A DNA stretch of 64,000 bases from Lentibacillus juripiscarius JCM 12147 (GTDB taxonomy: Bacteria > Bacillota > Bacilli > Bacillales_D > Amphibacillaceae), in assembly GCA_001311805.1 (NCBI GenBank), contig BBCA01000011.1:1-64000 (forward strand), read 5' to 3'. The position numbers and the translations under genes are program-made. The number at the start of each line of letters is the position of its first letter. Within the stretch, counting starts at the first letter, position 1. This document shows positions 21,478-31,882 of this stretch, piece by piece. Under the pieces are notes generated by a model, which made no database searches, had not been told where the DNA came from, and saw nothing but the letters and a program-made list of their open reading frames with translations.

Positions 21478-22083
21478 ATGAATTGGGAGGCAGTGCTTGC
21501 CCCATATGCACAAGCTGTAGAAGAATTGAAAATTAAGCTGAAAGGAATCAGGAAACAATTTGAATATGAATCCAAACACTCACCAATTGAATTCATAACC
21601 GGCCGTGTTAAGCCGATCCCCAGCATATTGGAAAAAGCTGAAGAAAGAAGCATCCCGCTGGATCGGGTTGAAAAACTGCCGGACATTGCGGGGGTTCGGG
21701 TTGTCTGCCCGTTCGTGGACGATATATACGCCATTGTCCGTATGATCCGCTCCCGTGAAGATTTGACAGTTGCCGAAGAGAAAGACTATGTATCACACAA
21801 GAAAGCCAGCGGTTACCGGTCGTATCATATGATTATTGAATACCCTGTCGAAACCATTCACGGGGTGAAAATGGTATTGGCAGAAATTCAGATACGGACA
21901 CTTGCCATGAACTTCTGGGCAACCAATGAGCATTCCCTGAATTATAAATATAAAGGCAAAATTCCATCTGACGTTCAGTTACGGCTCCAGCGCGCCGCCG
22001 AGGCAGCATTTAAACTGGATGAAGAAATGTCAGCGATTAAAAATGAAGTACAGGAAGCAAAACGGATATTCCATCGAAAATAG
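21478..22083 (+). CDS. relQ: Small alarmone synthetase RelQ/YjbM
   Basis: Intact (p)ppGpp synthetase of about 201 residues. MNWEAVLAPYAQAVEELKIK begins behind AGGTGGTG. Catalytic motifs are visible: FITGRVKPIPSILEK, DIAGVRVVCPFVDDIY, HKKASGYRSYHMII and EIQIRTLAMNFWATNEH. First gene of an operon with nadK (12 bp downstream) and a pseudouridine synthase. Cytoplasmic. Confidence 0.95.
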   Translation: MNWEAVLAPYAQAVEELKIKLKGIRKQFEYESKHSPIEFITGRVKPIPSILEKAEERSIPLDRVEKLPDIAGVRVVCPFVDDIYAIVRMIRSREDLTVAEEKDYVSHKKASGYRSYHMIIEYPVETIHGVKMVLAEIQIRTLAMNFWATNEHSLNYKYKGKIPSDVQLRLQRAAEAAFKLDEEMSAIKNEVQEAKRIFHRK

Positions 22084-22095
22084 GAGGGACGGATT

Positions 22096-22901
22096 GTGAA
22101 ATTTGCAATCGTGTCAAAAAGGCGACGAACGGTCGAATAAAATCCAGGCGACGATGAAGCAATATTTAACGGATTTTGATCTGGAATATGACGTAACGAA
22201 CCCTGATTTGGTTATATCTGTCGGTGGTGACGGCACGTTTCTGGAGGCCTTTCATAAATATATTCACTGCCTGGAATCAACAGCATTTATCGGGGTACAT
22301 ACAGGCACTTGGGTTTTATGCGGACTGGGTGCCGAGTGAAGTAGAAAAACTAATTATTGAAATTGCCAAGACGCCTTTCCAGATTGTGGAGTATCCGCTT
22401 TTGGAAGTAACTATCCGCGGACAGTCGGGCGGAGAAGAAGATCGTTTTCTGGCATTGAATGAAGCCACGATTAAAACGGCCGAGGGATCGGTTGTCTTTG
22501 ATGTGGAAATAAAAGGATCCCACTTTGAGACGTTTCGGGGTGACGGGTTATGCATGTCAACCCCATCCGGCAGTACCGCCTACAATAAAGCGCTAGGCGG
22601 AGGCATTATCCATCCATCCCTGGAAGCCATTCAGCTCACGGAGATGGCATCGATTAATAACCGGGTGTTCCGGACCATTGGCTCACCCCTCATTTTGCCA
22701 AAGCATCATACATGCATGCTGAAGCCGCTCGGCAATGAACGGACGTTCCTGATTGCGATTGATCATTTTAGTAAAAATTACGCCAAAGTGAAATCGATCC
22801 AGTGCCGTGTTGCGAAAGAACGTATCCGGTTTGCACGGTTCCGGCCGTTTCCGTTTTGGGATCGTGTACGGGATTCCTTTGTGGCAGATGATGACGAGTA
22901 G
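22096..22901 (+). CDS. nadK: NAD kinase (frameshifted)
   Basis: Phosphorylates NAD to NADP; essential in B. subtilis. About 267 residues. GTG 22096 follows AGGAGGGA. The start [20 protein letters not shown] needs a shift at the A run near 22120. The catalytic [10 protein letters not shown] is intact. A second break near 22300 precedes [15 protein letters not shown]. The NAD-binding NEATIK and [15 protein letters not shown] segments follow. Two breaks in an essential single-copy-type gene argue for sequence errors. Confidence 0.93.
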
Positions 22902-22924
22902 TACCAGAAGGCAGGTGCACTAGG

Positions 22925-23825
22925 TTGAATTGGACGATTACGAAACAGCATGAGGGAAAACTAATTCGGCATTATTTGCAGCAGGATTTACAATTTTCCA
23001 GAAAACTGATTAAGCACATTATCCATGGTGGCGGTGAAATCCTAGTTAATCAGACCAAACAGACACTGCGCTATAGACTCCGAGATGGGGACCTTCTGAC
23101 GGTACAGTTCCCGGCTGAACAGAAGGGATCCCATATGGTACCGGAAAAAATGCCGCTGGATATCGTTTATGAAGATGACGCGGTCCTTGTTCTGCACAAA
23201 CCGGCGGGCACTGTAACCATTCCGTCCCGCCTCCATTCAACCGGGACGATTGCTAACGGTGTACTTGCTCATTATGAAGAACAGGGGCTTCCTTATACCT
23301 TCCATGTTGTCACCCGGCTCGATCGGCAGACATCCGGACTGATGCTGATTGCCAAACATCGATGGAGTCATTCGATTTTATCGCAGGCACAAAAGGACGG
23401 AACCGTATCCCGCTCGTATTACGCTGTTATCGAAGGACACATGGAACAAAAAAAGGAACCATCCAGGAGCCAATCGGGCGCAAGGATGGTTCCATTATTG
23501 AGCGAACGGTAACAACAGACGGCAAGGCGGCTATCACACACTATGAAGTGGTTCGAGAAGGAGACGGCCATACGCTTGTTGATGTAAGACTGGAAACAGG
23601 AAGGACACACCAGATACGCGTCCATTTTTCTCATCTCGGACACCCGCTCGCCGGGGATGATTTGTATGGAGGGGCGACTGCCTGTATCAATCGGCAGGCG
23701 CTGCATTGTCATCATTTGCAGTTTTCCATCCGATATCGGGTGAACCGCTGCGTTTTTCTGTGGCCATGCCCCGTGATATCCGGCAGCTGCTTCAGTCGAA
23801 TGAACGGAACTTTTCTTCTACATAG
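22925..23825 (+). CDS. RluA-family pseudouridine synthase YjbO (frameshifted)
   Basis: About 300 residues. TTG 22925 opens [20 protein letters not shown] with an S4-like N-terminal part ([15 protein letters not shown]). The catalytic Asp is in [18 protein letters not shown]. Breaks near 23450 and 23735; across them it reads [39 protein letters not shown] and ends NERNFSST. Modifies uridines in structured RNA; the exact site is unknown. Operon with relQ and nadK. Its end overlaps the convergent prpE by 34 bp. Confidence 0.9.
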
Positions 23826-24532
23826 GGCTGTTTGGACGAGACAGACACCGTTTGTTCCTCCGGCAGCCGGAAAGCAGTTAATTGGTTCCCGAATACACAG
23901 CCGGTATCAATGTTGATGGTTTTGTTTACAGTGCGGGGCGCTTTCACCGGTGTATGCCCGTAAACAATCCACTGGGCCCCGTTGTACTGCTGTGCCCAGT
24001 CCCGTCTGACCGGCCGGCCCTGCTCGTCAAATTGACCGGTAATGTCCCCGTACAGAACAAATGTCTTCACTTTTTTATCATGACGACCGATATAATCTTC
24101 CTTTATACCGGCATGCGCCACAACCGCCTTGACATCCGGAAGCTCCAGATAAAGCGGTGCGCGATCATACAGCTCCATGAATTGCTGCCTGATTTGGGAT
24201 TGCTCCTTATTAGGCAGTTTTTTGTATTCAGCCGCCGTCGTTTCCAGCCCGTGCTTCAGTTTCACATTATTGCCCAGAAAATAACGATACAGCTTGTTGC
24301 AGTGATTACCAGGGACATACAGAGCTTTCTGGTGGTCAACAACCATCGAATAAACCAGCCTGATGGTTTCGACCGATTGTGGTCCCCGGTCGGTAAGGTC
24401 CCCGATGAAAACTGGGATCCGCCCATCAGGATGTATGAAAATCTGTTTTTCCCGCAGGTACCCGAGTGTCTTGAACAGATCCACGAGTTCTTCCAGACAG
24501 CCATGTACGTCACCAATAATATCGTATTTCAT
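23792..24532 (-). CDS. prpE: Ap4A/protein phosphatase PrpE
   Basis: Intact calcineurin-like phosphoesterase of about 246 residues that cleaves bis(5'-nucleosyl)tetraphosphate in B. subtilis. Metal-ligand motifs are complete: [30 protein letters not shown] and GHTP. ATG 24532 shares one base with the stop of the upstream RodA-like gene, so the two are translationally coupled. Confidence 0.93.
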   Translation of the reverse strand: MKYDIIGDVHGCLEELVDLFKTLGYLREKQIFIHPDGRIPVFIGDLTDRGPQSVETIRLVYSMVVDHQKALYVPGNHCNKLYRYFLGNNVKLKHGLETTAAEYKKLPNKEQSQIRQQFMELYDRAPLYLELPDVKAVVAHAGIKEDYIGRHDKKVKTFVLYGDITGQFDEQGRPVRRDWAQQYNGAQWIVYGHTPVKAPRTVNKTINIDTGCVFGNQLTAFRLPEEQTVSVSSKQPYVEEKFRSFD

Positions 24533-25721
24533 CAATCATTCCACCTAGCTTCACCAAACATATATTCTTTCGTCCGTGAGTGTACATTCAGAACAATTCC
24601 GATTGCCAGCATATACGTCAGTGTCGAGCTACCGCCATAACTGAGAAAAGGCAGCGGCAGTCCAGTAATCGGCAGCAGCTGGATAGACATACCGATATTC
24701 TGGAAAATTTGATAGGCAAACATACCGACTATTCCTGTGACAAGGTAGCTTCCGTAACTGTCATTGCTTTGCACCGCAATATGGATCAGCCGATAAATCA
24801 GCAGGAAAAACAAAATCACGACAACACTCGAACCGATAAACCCGAATTGTTCAGCAACGGCGGTAAAAATCATATCGGTATGCCGTTCGGGAACTTCCAC
24901 CTGCATATCACTGACACCTTTGCCAAACAGCTGCCCGGACCCGATGGCGAGCATGGCTTTAATCAGCTGATAGCTATCATCCGGGTTTTATTTGGGTTGA
25001 GCCAGCCAGTAAATCGGCTGGCCACATGGTCAAATCCAGATTTATCCAAAAAGACGCTAACGGCATCAGGGAAAAAAGTGCCATGCTGCAAACCCAAGCA
25101 ACCCACGCCCAGCACCATAAACATGATAGCAAACAGAATCCGCCACTGAATGCCGGAAATAAGTATCATTCCGGCAGTTATTGCCCCGAGCACGAGTAGA
25201 CCGCCCAAGTCAGGCTGAACAGCGATAAGAAGCGTCGGTGGGGCAGACAATCCGACAATTTTGAAAAGGAGCAGCAAATCATTTTTCATCGTTTTGTCGA
25301 TGTGCTTCCGGTTATGTCTGACAATAACATGGGCAAGGGTCAAGACAAGAATTACTTTCATAAATTCCCCGGGCTGGATTGTTCCAATAAGCGGAAATTT
25401 GAACCAGCTGACGGCACCATTGGCTTCATGGACGATTCCTGGAGGAAAACCGGCGAACAGCATGAGGAGCGACAACATGCCAAGACCATACAGAATCCAG
25501 GTAATCTGATGGAAGCGGTCATAGTCAATCAGCATGACAGCCGTAATGATTCCTCCGCCAGCGATATACCACATTCCTTGCCTTAGCCAAAAATGGGAGC
25601 CGTCATATTTTGGCGGTAACGTTGGTTCAATAATATATAATGTGAGTATACTGATAAGACCGAGTAGTATTAAAATGGATAATAATGTATAGTCCATATT
25701 GAGAGTTGATCTATTTTTCAT
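24532..25721 (-). CDS. FtsW/RodA/SpoVE family protein (one frameshift)
   Basis: Polytopic SEDS glycosyltransferase of about 396 residues that polymerises peptidoglycan with a partner penicillin-binding protein. AAGG precedes ATG 25721. Conserved segments: [32 protein letters not shown] with the catalytic Asp, [19 protein letters not shown] and [16 protein letters not shown]. One break near 24990 (NPN to [12 protein letters not shown]). Lone copy next to prpE; whether it serves elongation or another process is not shown. Confidence 0.92.
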
Positions 25722-25762
25722 AAGTTTTAACCTTACTTTCTGTTTAATCTCGTTTGCTTATA

Positions 25763-25980
25763 AAGGATGTTCAAAAAGTCCGGTAAAAAAGACGCATCGA
25801 ATTTCTTCGTTGGCTTGCTTTTCCGTTCCTTGGAAAAGAAAAGCCCTAATGCTCGCGTGCGATGCTGATTCAGTGGAGTAATCCTTGTGCTCATGTATAT
25901 AGTTGCATACACTCCGCTACTTAAAGCTTCGCCGCCTTGAAATTCTTGGTCCTTTTTATCCTCCTTTTTGTACACGCACT
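25763..25980 (-). repeat. Dispersed element A, copy 3 (~218 bp, inverted)
   Basis: Reverse complement of copy 1: begins GATGTTCAAAAAGTCCGG and ends CCTCCTTTTTGTACACGCAC. It lies between divergent rodA-like and mgtE. Confidence 0.85.
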
Positions 25981-26106
25981 TATAAAACGTCATCTTCAGT
26001 TTACACGAAACCAATCGATAATTTAAGTGTTCTGGCGAAAAATGATTAACGTTTAGGTAAATTTAGAGACGTGCTATAATGGTTCCGTGTGAAAGGACGT
26101 GATCCG

Positions 26107-27466
26107 ATGGAAGATAATGAGATGAATAACCACCACTGGGATGAACTGCATTCGTCCATTGCCAATGATGAAATGGAAGCATTTCGTGAGAAGTTCCTGG
26201 ATATGCATCCATATGATCAGGCACTATTTTTCGAAGAGCAGCAAACCACTATCCGCCAGCGTGTCTACACCTATCTGTCGCCGGAAGAAATGGCGGATAT
26301 GATGGAGCATATTGAGCTGGAAGACATTAAGCCATTCATGACCGAAATGGATCCGCGTTATGCGGCGATGGTCATTGGAGATATGGCAACAGATGATGCG
26401 GTTGACATTTTGAATGAGCTGGAAAAAGATGTCGTCGTCAGTTTTTTGACTATGATGGAAAAGAAAGATGCAGATGAAATTAAACAGCTTCTGCACTATG
26501 AGGAAAAAACGGCCGGCAGTATCATGACCACAGAATTTGTGGCCGTTTATCAGACGAAAACGGTTAAAGATACGATGCAATATTTAAAAGCCGAGGCACC
26601 GGAAGCAGAAACGATTTATTATTTATATGTCATCGATGAAGATAAGCATCTGGTCGGTGTTGTTTCACTAAGGGATTTAATTGTTGCGGACGGAGATATT
26701 CGCATTGCTGATTTAATGAATGAAAATGTATTCTCCGTATCCGTCGGCAAAGATCAGGAAGAAGTAGCCCAAATGATGCGTGATTATGACTTTCTGGCCT
26801 TGCCGGTTGTTGATTTTCAGCATCATTTGCTTGGTATTATTACATTTGATGACATATTGGACGTTATGGATGAGGAAGCAAGTGATGACTACTCCAAATT
26901 GGCCGGGGTAGCTGACACAGATCGCCCGCAAGATGGCTCTTTTGCTGCCGCCAAAAAACGGCTGCCTTGGCTGGTAATCCTGTCTTTTCTGGGTCTTTTG
27001 ACGGCGAGCCTGATAAGCAGATTTGAAAAAAACGCTCGATGAGGTCGCTGTGCTCGCTATTTTCATCCCGCTAATAGCCGGAATGGGTGGGAATACTGGG
27101 ACACAGGCGCTCGCCGTTGCTGTGCGCGGACTGGCCACTGGCAATTTCAACAAGGAAGGTAAATTAAAACTCATTCTCCGTGAGGGTGTAACCGGCTTGA
27201 TTACTGGAACCATCTGCGGCATCGTTATAACAGCTGTCGTCTACTTATGGCAGGGGGATTTTTTCCTCGGATTATTGGTCGGTTTATCCATTATGACGAC
27301 ACTGATTGTCGCTACATTGGCTGGGGCGCTGGTTCCCGTTTTCATGGATCGGCTCAACATTGACCCCGCTGTTGCATCAGGCCCGTTCATCACGACCATT
27401 AATGATATCATTTCTATTTTGATTTATTTCGGGCTGGCCACGGCGTTCATGCAATTTCTCGTATAG
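26107..27466 (+). CDS. mgtE: Magnesium transporter MgtE (one frameshift)
   Basis: Mg2+ channel of about 452 residues. ATG 26107 follows AAAGGA; a TATAAT lies at 26075-26080. The N domain (residues 1-130) has the superhelical repeats EEMADMMEHIELEDIKPFM; two CBS domains follow (SIMTTEFVAVYQTKTVKDTM, VVSLRDLIVADGD, GIITFDDILDVMDEEASDD). The break is near 27025, then TLDEVAVLAIFIPLIAGMGG and NTGTQALAVAVRGLATG form the pore region. The leader is under 30 nt, so an Mg2+ riboswitch is absent. Confidence 0.95.
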
Positions 27467-27496
27467 CATGACCCGAGTACATTCTGGGCTGATACA

Positions 27497-27522
27497 CACA
27501 TCGGGATGGGTGGTCATATAAT
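27497..27522 (+). promoter_or_regulatory. Candidate sigma-K promoter of cotO
   Basis: CATATAAT at 27515-27522 fits the sigma-K -10 (CATANNNT), with AC-containing sequence about 16 bp upstream. Fits late mother-cell expression of a coat gene. Confidence 0.45.
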
Positions 27523-27551
27523 GGGTTGACGAATGGAAAACAAAGGAGTGT

Positions 27552-28061
27552 ATGAATATGGGAGAGAAGAACAATGCAAAAAGCCCATTGCTTTACATTC
27601 ATCAGCCAACGGTCCGGACGCCGGAAGCACCGATGCAGAGCCGTTATATGACACCAAAGAAAAAGAAAAAAGCAAAAAGCAAGGAAGATGGAAATGCGGT
27701 GAAGCGCCCGGTCGGCCGTGATTATTTTGTTGAAAAGAGTGCAGATAATCAACAGGATGCTGCAAGCGAGGCAGAGCCTGTGGAAACAGATGAGAAAGCA
27801 GTTGAGGATAAGAGTGAGGAAACAAACGGGGAACGAAAGCAATTTAAAGATATGACAATTCGTGAACGTATTGATTACTTTTTGAACACACCGGAACATG
27901 TTCCAGCCATGCGCTGTGTCATTTCAACAGACGAGCGCCGTTACCGCGGAATTATTGCAGATTTTCAGGACGAAACAGTCTACTTGCGAAGGGGAAAGCG
28001 AACAGCCCCAGCCAAAATCGCATTTGATTACATCCAGGATATTCGGATGATCGGGTTTTAA
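27552..28061 (+). CDS. cotO: Spore coat protein CotO family
   Basis: Intact, about 169 residues. AAAGGAGTG precedes ATG 27552. The N terminus (SPLLYIHQPTVRTPEAPMQ) is followed by a lysine-rich low-complexity linker and an acidic stretch. The C-terminal domain reads MTIRERIDYFLNTPEHVPAM, RCVISTDERRYRGII and KIAFDYIQDIRMIGF, as in CotO. Functions in coat assembly on the spore surface. cotZ/Y lies nearby on the other strand. Confidence 0.8.
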   Translation: MNMGEKNNAKSPLLYIHQPTVRTPEAPMQSRYMTPKKKKKAKSKEDGNAVKRPVGRDYFVEKSADNQQDAASEAEPVETDEKAVEDKSEETNGERKQFKDMTIRERIDYFLNTPEHVPAMRCVISTDERRYRGIIADFQDETVYLRRGKRTAPAKIAFDYIQDIRMIGF

Positions 28062-28081
28062 CATTGTAAATCATCCATAGC

Positions 28082-28115
28082 TAAAGGTGCTTCGGTTTTT
28101 TCCGGAGCACCTTTA
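28082..28115 (+). terminator. Terminator after cotO
   Basis: AAAGGTGCTTCGG pairs with CCGGAGCACCTTT. Confidence 0.85.
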
Positions 28116-28244
28116 TTATAACTGTAAACTTTGTTGTGAAGCAGCAATCCTCGCAGAAGGAGGGGATTTTCATCCATTGATTTGGTGAAAAGTCTCCCAT
28201 TTTTTCTTTGAATTAATCATCATTTGAAAAAAGGGGCACCTTTT

Positions 28245-28448
28245 CAGTGGCCTCGACTTTTGGCTTGAGAAGCCATCTCTCGGACTTTTCGTCCCGCTTT
28301 TAGGTGGCATTTGGTCTTGAGAAGCTTTCTCTCGGACTTTTCAGACCGCATTTGGGTGGCTTTTGGTCTTGAGAAGCCATCTCTCGGACATTTCGGCCCG
28401 CTTTTGGGTGGCTTTTGGTCTTGAGAAGCCATCTCTCGGACATTTCGG
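28245..28448. repeat. Tandem repeat, four units of 52 bp
   Basis: The motif CTTGAGAAG..CTCTCGGAC recurs at 28264, 28316, 28368 and 28420, exactly 52 bp apart; the last unit is partial. Each unit holds the self-complementary GAGAAGCCATCTCTC. Because 52 is not a multiple of 3, the array is not a conserved protein repeat. Units 3 and 4 are almost identical. Confidence 0.9.
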
Positions 28449-28730
28449 CGGCGGTTTTCCGTCACGGAGGCTGAAGCCGTGCCCGTGGTAAAGAAGACAC
28501 CGCGAAAAACGTGAGGTTGAGCAGGTGTCGCACTTGTACCCGGAGTGGTGAAAGCGAGTATTTTTCCGCAGCGTTGGACTAGCGCTCATCTTATATAGGA
28601 TGAGAGGAGGTCATGTTAGAGTTGCGTCGCAGTTTATGAAAATTTATTAAGTAATGACGAAATATGTAACAGTCTTTCAGAAAGCAGTCTAATGTAAAAA
28701 GTATAAATGATCGACGACCTTATAAAAACG
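28449..28730. other. Intergenic region between 52-bp array and coat terminator
   Basis: No supported gene. A segment near 28510-28570 resembles neither repeat family. The strong hairpin at 28731 follows. Confidence 0.3.
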
Positions 28731-28771
28731 TCGGCACTCGCCATAAGGCAAGGCGAGTGCCGAGTCTTTCT
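28731..28771 (-). terminator. Bidirectional terminator downstream of cotZ/Y
   Basis: TCGGCACTCGCC pairs perfectly with GGCGAGTGCCGA, 9-base loop. Confidence 0.85.
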
Positions 28772-28788
28772 AATGTGTTTATGCTTGA

Positions 28789-29243
28789 TTAAAAGGCATT
28801 CACTGCTGGAAGGCAAGTTACATGGCAGAAGCAATTCAAATCAACTGTCATGCAGATTCCGGTTGCGCACAGTGGATTGGTATCCTGATCAACCGGATTC
28901 TCCGGATTGTCGTCCGTGTCGCCCGGATCGCGCAGCAGCTCCACAACTGCACAGCAATCATCATCTACTCGTTTGACCCGGAAGTAGAAGCTCGCGACCA
29001 TGTCACCAATGTCATCAGGATTTGCACCGAATCCTTTAAATGGTGCACAGCTGTCTTTGCAGTACAGGATGACAGGTACGGTATCCAGACCGTTCCCCTG
29101 ATCCGTTTCACCTAACAAATCGCTGATGGACTGTTCACAGCTAGTTGCACAGCAATTTCAACGACGTCGTTCTGTGCCTCCACTATTTCCCTCAGGATAT
29201 CACAAACGCAATTGCCGGTTTCAAAGTTTTTTCCACAACCCAT
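28789..29243 (-). CDS. Spore coat protein CotY/CotZ (one frameshift)
   Basis: Cysteine-rich crust protein of about 150 residues. Starts MGCGKNFETGNCVCDILREI at 29243 behind AAAGGGG. The break near 29145 leads into CCATSCEQSISDLLG, then VPVILYCKDSCAPFKGFGA and a C-terminal CATGICMTVDLNCFCHVTCL. The repeated Cys pattern and PFKGFG segment are diagnostic of CotY/CotZ, which form disulfide-linked sheets in the crust. I cannot decide between the two paralogues. Confidence 0.85.
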
Positions 29244-29467
29244 GAATTATTACCCCTTTCTCTAAGGTTTATGACGTGATGTCCCTAATAGGGTATGTGC
29301 TGATGGGGATAAGGTGTGGGCACGCGTCTTTGTTCATAAATTTTATTTCATATTTTTTTTGTCAGCACTCCTTTTGCATTGCTTAGGGACATATGTTTAA
29401 ACGGAATAAACAAATAAGCATAAACTATACTTACTTGAAAGAAGCCGATTGATTGGGGGGTGGGTAT

Positions 29468-29668
29468 ATGCATGATCACTTGGTGAGGCTGCTGGATACG
29501 ATGGAGCGTCAGTTAGCGGAGAATGAGGACTGGTTTCGGCAGCCGGAAGAAGATATGCGGGCTTTTGAAGGGGAAATGCAGGTTTGGAACGAGGAATTTC
29601 AGCAATGGATTATGAATATGGAAGAAATGATGGAGATTTTCAGCATAAAATGGAGTAATGGTGGTTGA
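29468..29668 (+). CDS. Small acidic hypothetical protein
   Basis: About 66 residues from MHDHLVRLLDTMERQLAENE, behind GGGGGGTGGG. Nearly all helical and rich in Glu, Trp and Met (FQQWIMNMEEMMEIF); no membrane segment. Coiled-coil-like. I do not recognise it. The good ribosome site is the main support. Confidence 0.5.
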   Translation: MHDHLVRLLDTMERQLAENEDWFRQPEEDMRAFEGEMQVWNEEFQQWIMNMEEMMEIFSIKWSNGG

Positions 29669-29695
29669 TTTGGGGTATAGAAGAAGGAAAGGTTT

Positions 29696-29908
29696 GTGAA
29701 AAGGAGGCTGTCGAAAGAGAAGCAGGACCCTTTTTACATCGAGAAGCCATACAAAACAATACCGCCTGTAAAATACCGGGATGCTGGCCAATGTACAGAT
29801 CGAGGTGCCCATGTTCTAGCAGCGGGTGCAGCAGCTTGTTTGCCGGAAGCAGAAACCATTTATGCAGACATTACGGGAAAAGGCCAGCATGATAATCGGA
29901 TCGTTTGA
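29696..29908 (+). CDS. Possible small protein downstream of 29468 gene
   Basis: GTG 29696 opens MKRRLSKEKQDPFYIEKPYK and runs 70 codons to 29908. No domain recognised. It may be a distinct gene or frame-shifted continuation of its neighbour. Weak support. Confidence 0.25.
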   Translation: MKRRLSKEKQDPFYIEKPYKTIPPVKYRDAGQCTDRGAHVLAAGAAACLPEAETIYADITGKGQHDNRIV

Positions 29909-30001
29909 ACTCCTTGGGAAGGCCCTGTCCGTTTGCCGGCACCTCCCCAAAGGTCCAGAAAAAGAAAAGCTTTCGCTGCATATCGTAATAATCCCGGAAT
30001 G

Positions 30002-30700
30002 CTAGGTACCCTTGCCAACCGTATAGTAAGGCATCACGAATAATTTTTGCTGTTCCCCTTGCCATTCCGCATAAAAATCTCTTCAACAGCATAAACATTT
30101 TGCTGCTTCAATTCATTGATGAGCCATTGTTCCGTCAGTTTTGCCTCCTTAAGGTTGTCCCAAACTATCTCCCCATCGCTTATAACAGTTGTCGCCAGTT
30201 TCACAGGGGAAGGTGGGATATTAATGTCAGACTTTGTTGGTGTCTGATAATCTGATTTTTTCAGAACAGATATCGTTCCGTCTGTTTCAAAAACGGCATA
30301 TTCTACTTCCTCCAGAGAGAATACATCCTTCGACCGCAGTAAATGCTGCAGCTGGTTAAGATCCAGACGGTTCTTTTTTAGTGCGTCATACATGAGGTAT
30401 CCTCTATGAATGATGATGGAGGGCTGTCCCTCAAGAGCGGCACGACTACCTTTATACTTTTGGGAAATCATTTCGGTGATGTATAACAATAATCCCCACA
30501 AGACCATGATAAAAGCCATTTCGGTAATGCCAGCTTTTTTTCAAACAACGCATTACCAACGAGCTCCCCCAGAATGATGGCAGAGATGAAGTCGAATGGT
30601 GTCAGTGTATTAAGCTGTGATTTGCCAAGAAACTTCACGAGTACAAATAGCGCAAAAATCCAAATATGGTATCAATGAACATAAAGAAATATTCACCCAA
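30002..30700 (-). CDS. DUF421 membrane protein, YetF-like (frameshifted)
   Basis: About 233 residues. TTG 30700 follows AAGGAGGAG. N-terminal membrane helices break near 30660; across it FLGKSQLNTLTPFDFISAII is the conserved DUF421 segment. The soluble domain has QPSIIIHRGYLMYDALKKNR and DLNQLQHLLRSKDVFSLEEV. A second break near 30075 in a T5 run leads to FYAEWQGEQQKLFVMPYYTV and the stop at 30002. The family is implicated in spore germination or lipid-related stress in Bacillus, but function here is unknown. Confidence 0.85.
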
Positions 30701-30797
30701 TGGATTCTCCTCCTTTACATTCTCCGTTTAGCATAACCACTGAGGGAAAAGTGATACAGAGCTGGGAGAAAAGGAGAAAAATACCTTCTGACGTCGT

Positions 30798-30834
30798 AAA
30801 AAAAGATATCCCTTCGCTTAAGAGGGATATCTTT
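30798..30834 (-). terminator. Terminator of the yjcHGF operon
   Basis: AAAGATATCCCT pairs with AGGGATATCTTT. Confidence 0.85.
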
Positions 30835-30836
30835 AA

Positions 30837-31261
30837 TCAGACCAATCTTTTGGTCATCGTCACATGCGGAATGCCCGCATCCATAAATTCATCTGATACG
30901 ACTTCATAGCCAAGCCGTTCATAAAAATCAATGGCGTGTGTCTGGGCATTTAATTTTGCCTGTTGATAACCTTTTGTTTTATGATGCTTTCCATTGCCTG
31001 AATCATTTGGGAACCGCGGGATTTCCCACGCTGGTTTTGAAGGACGCAAATGCGTTCCAGCTTCCCGCAGCTGTCAATAAAGCGCACACGGGACGCGGCA
31101 ATCGGTTCGGCATTTTCATAGCCGATCAAATGGAGAGCCTCTGGTTCGTATTCATCGATTTCCACTTCCGGCGGTACGTGCTGTTCCTCGACAAATACGA
31201 TGGTGCGGACGCTGTAAGCATCGTCTTTCTCTTTGGGTGTGGTGGCTTGTCTTATTTTCAT
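30837..31261 (-). CDS. yjcF: GNAT acetyltransferase YjcF (frameshifted)
   Basis: About 141 residues. ATG 31261 overlaps the yjcG stop by four bases. MKIRQATTPKEKDDAYSVRT and VFVEEQHVPPEVEIDEYEPE are typical of YjcF. The acetyl-CoA loop is VLQNQRGKSRGSQMIQAMES. One break near 30980, then KLNAQTHAIDFYERLGYEVV, and the end MTKRLV. Acceptor unknown. Confidence 0.88.
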
Positions 31262-31775
31262 ACATATTCCTTCCCAAATACAAAGGTTTCATAAACAGTC
31301 CAAATGCCGTTTTCCAGCTGGTAAACCAGATTGAAGCGGTCAATGGTGTCGTCAAGCTGGATATCTTTCATGCTGATGCTGCCATAAACATCGGAATACT
31401 CGTCATCGGACAGATTTTGTGCAATCGTAATATGTGGAACGAAGGAATAAGTCCGGTTATCCGGAAAATTTCCTGTATGCATTTTGTTGGACAAATCATA
31501 CATTTCCTGTGTCGGTTCCACCTTTAAATAATGGTGTTCGTAACCGGTGCGAATGTGCTCACCTTGTTAACATTGATGGTGAATGGCTCCGTTTCATTGG
31601 CGATATGTTTCAGATCAGTTATCAGATTTTCAATTTTTTCATCATCTGCTTCAAACTCTTCTTTCAGCGTCAGATGCGGCGGAATAAGTGCATAATGCGG
31701 GTCATAACGTTTCCTATAGGAGTTGATTTCATCTTGGATGGGCTTGGACGGGAAAGCTACAATACCATATTTCAT
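31258..31775 (-). CDS. yjcG: 2'-5' RNA ligase superfamily protein YjcG (one frameshift)
   Basis: About 172 residues. AGGAGGTTTTAAA precedes ATG 31775. Two H-x-T/S-x motifs, PPHLTLKEEF and VPHITIAQNL, form the active site of the 2H phosphoesterase fold. One break near 31530. Middle gene of yjcH-yjcG-yjcF; order and overlap match B. subtilis. RNA substrate unknown. Confidence 0.9.
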
Positions 31776-31882
31776 TTTAAAACCTCCTTGTGTCATTTTT
31801 TGAATACTATAAGTAGTATAGCTACCATTATAACAAAAGATAGTTTCATGAAGAAAGTGAAACGGTTAGGACTTTTTAGAAT

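Noticed and set aside
22096..22901. NAD kinase as pseudogene
   Set aside because: Essential gene with intact motifs in alternating frames; sequence error is more likely.
25981..26106. Mg2+ riboswitch (M-box) before mgtE
   Set aside because: The leader after the TATAAT is under 30 nt, too short.
28244..28589. Minus-strand ORFs across the 52-bp repeats
   Set aside because: Repeat length is not a multiple of three and there is no ribosome site.
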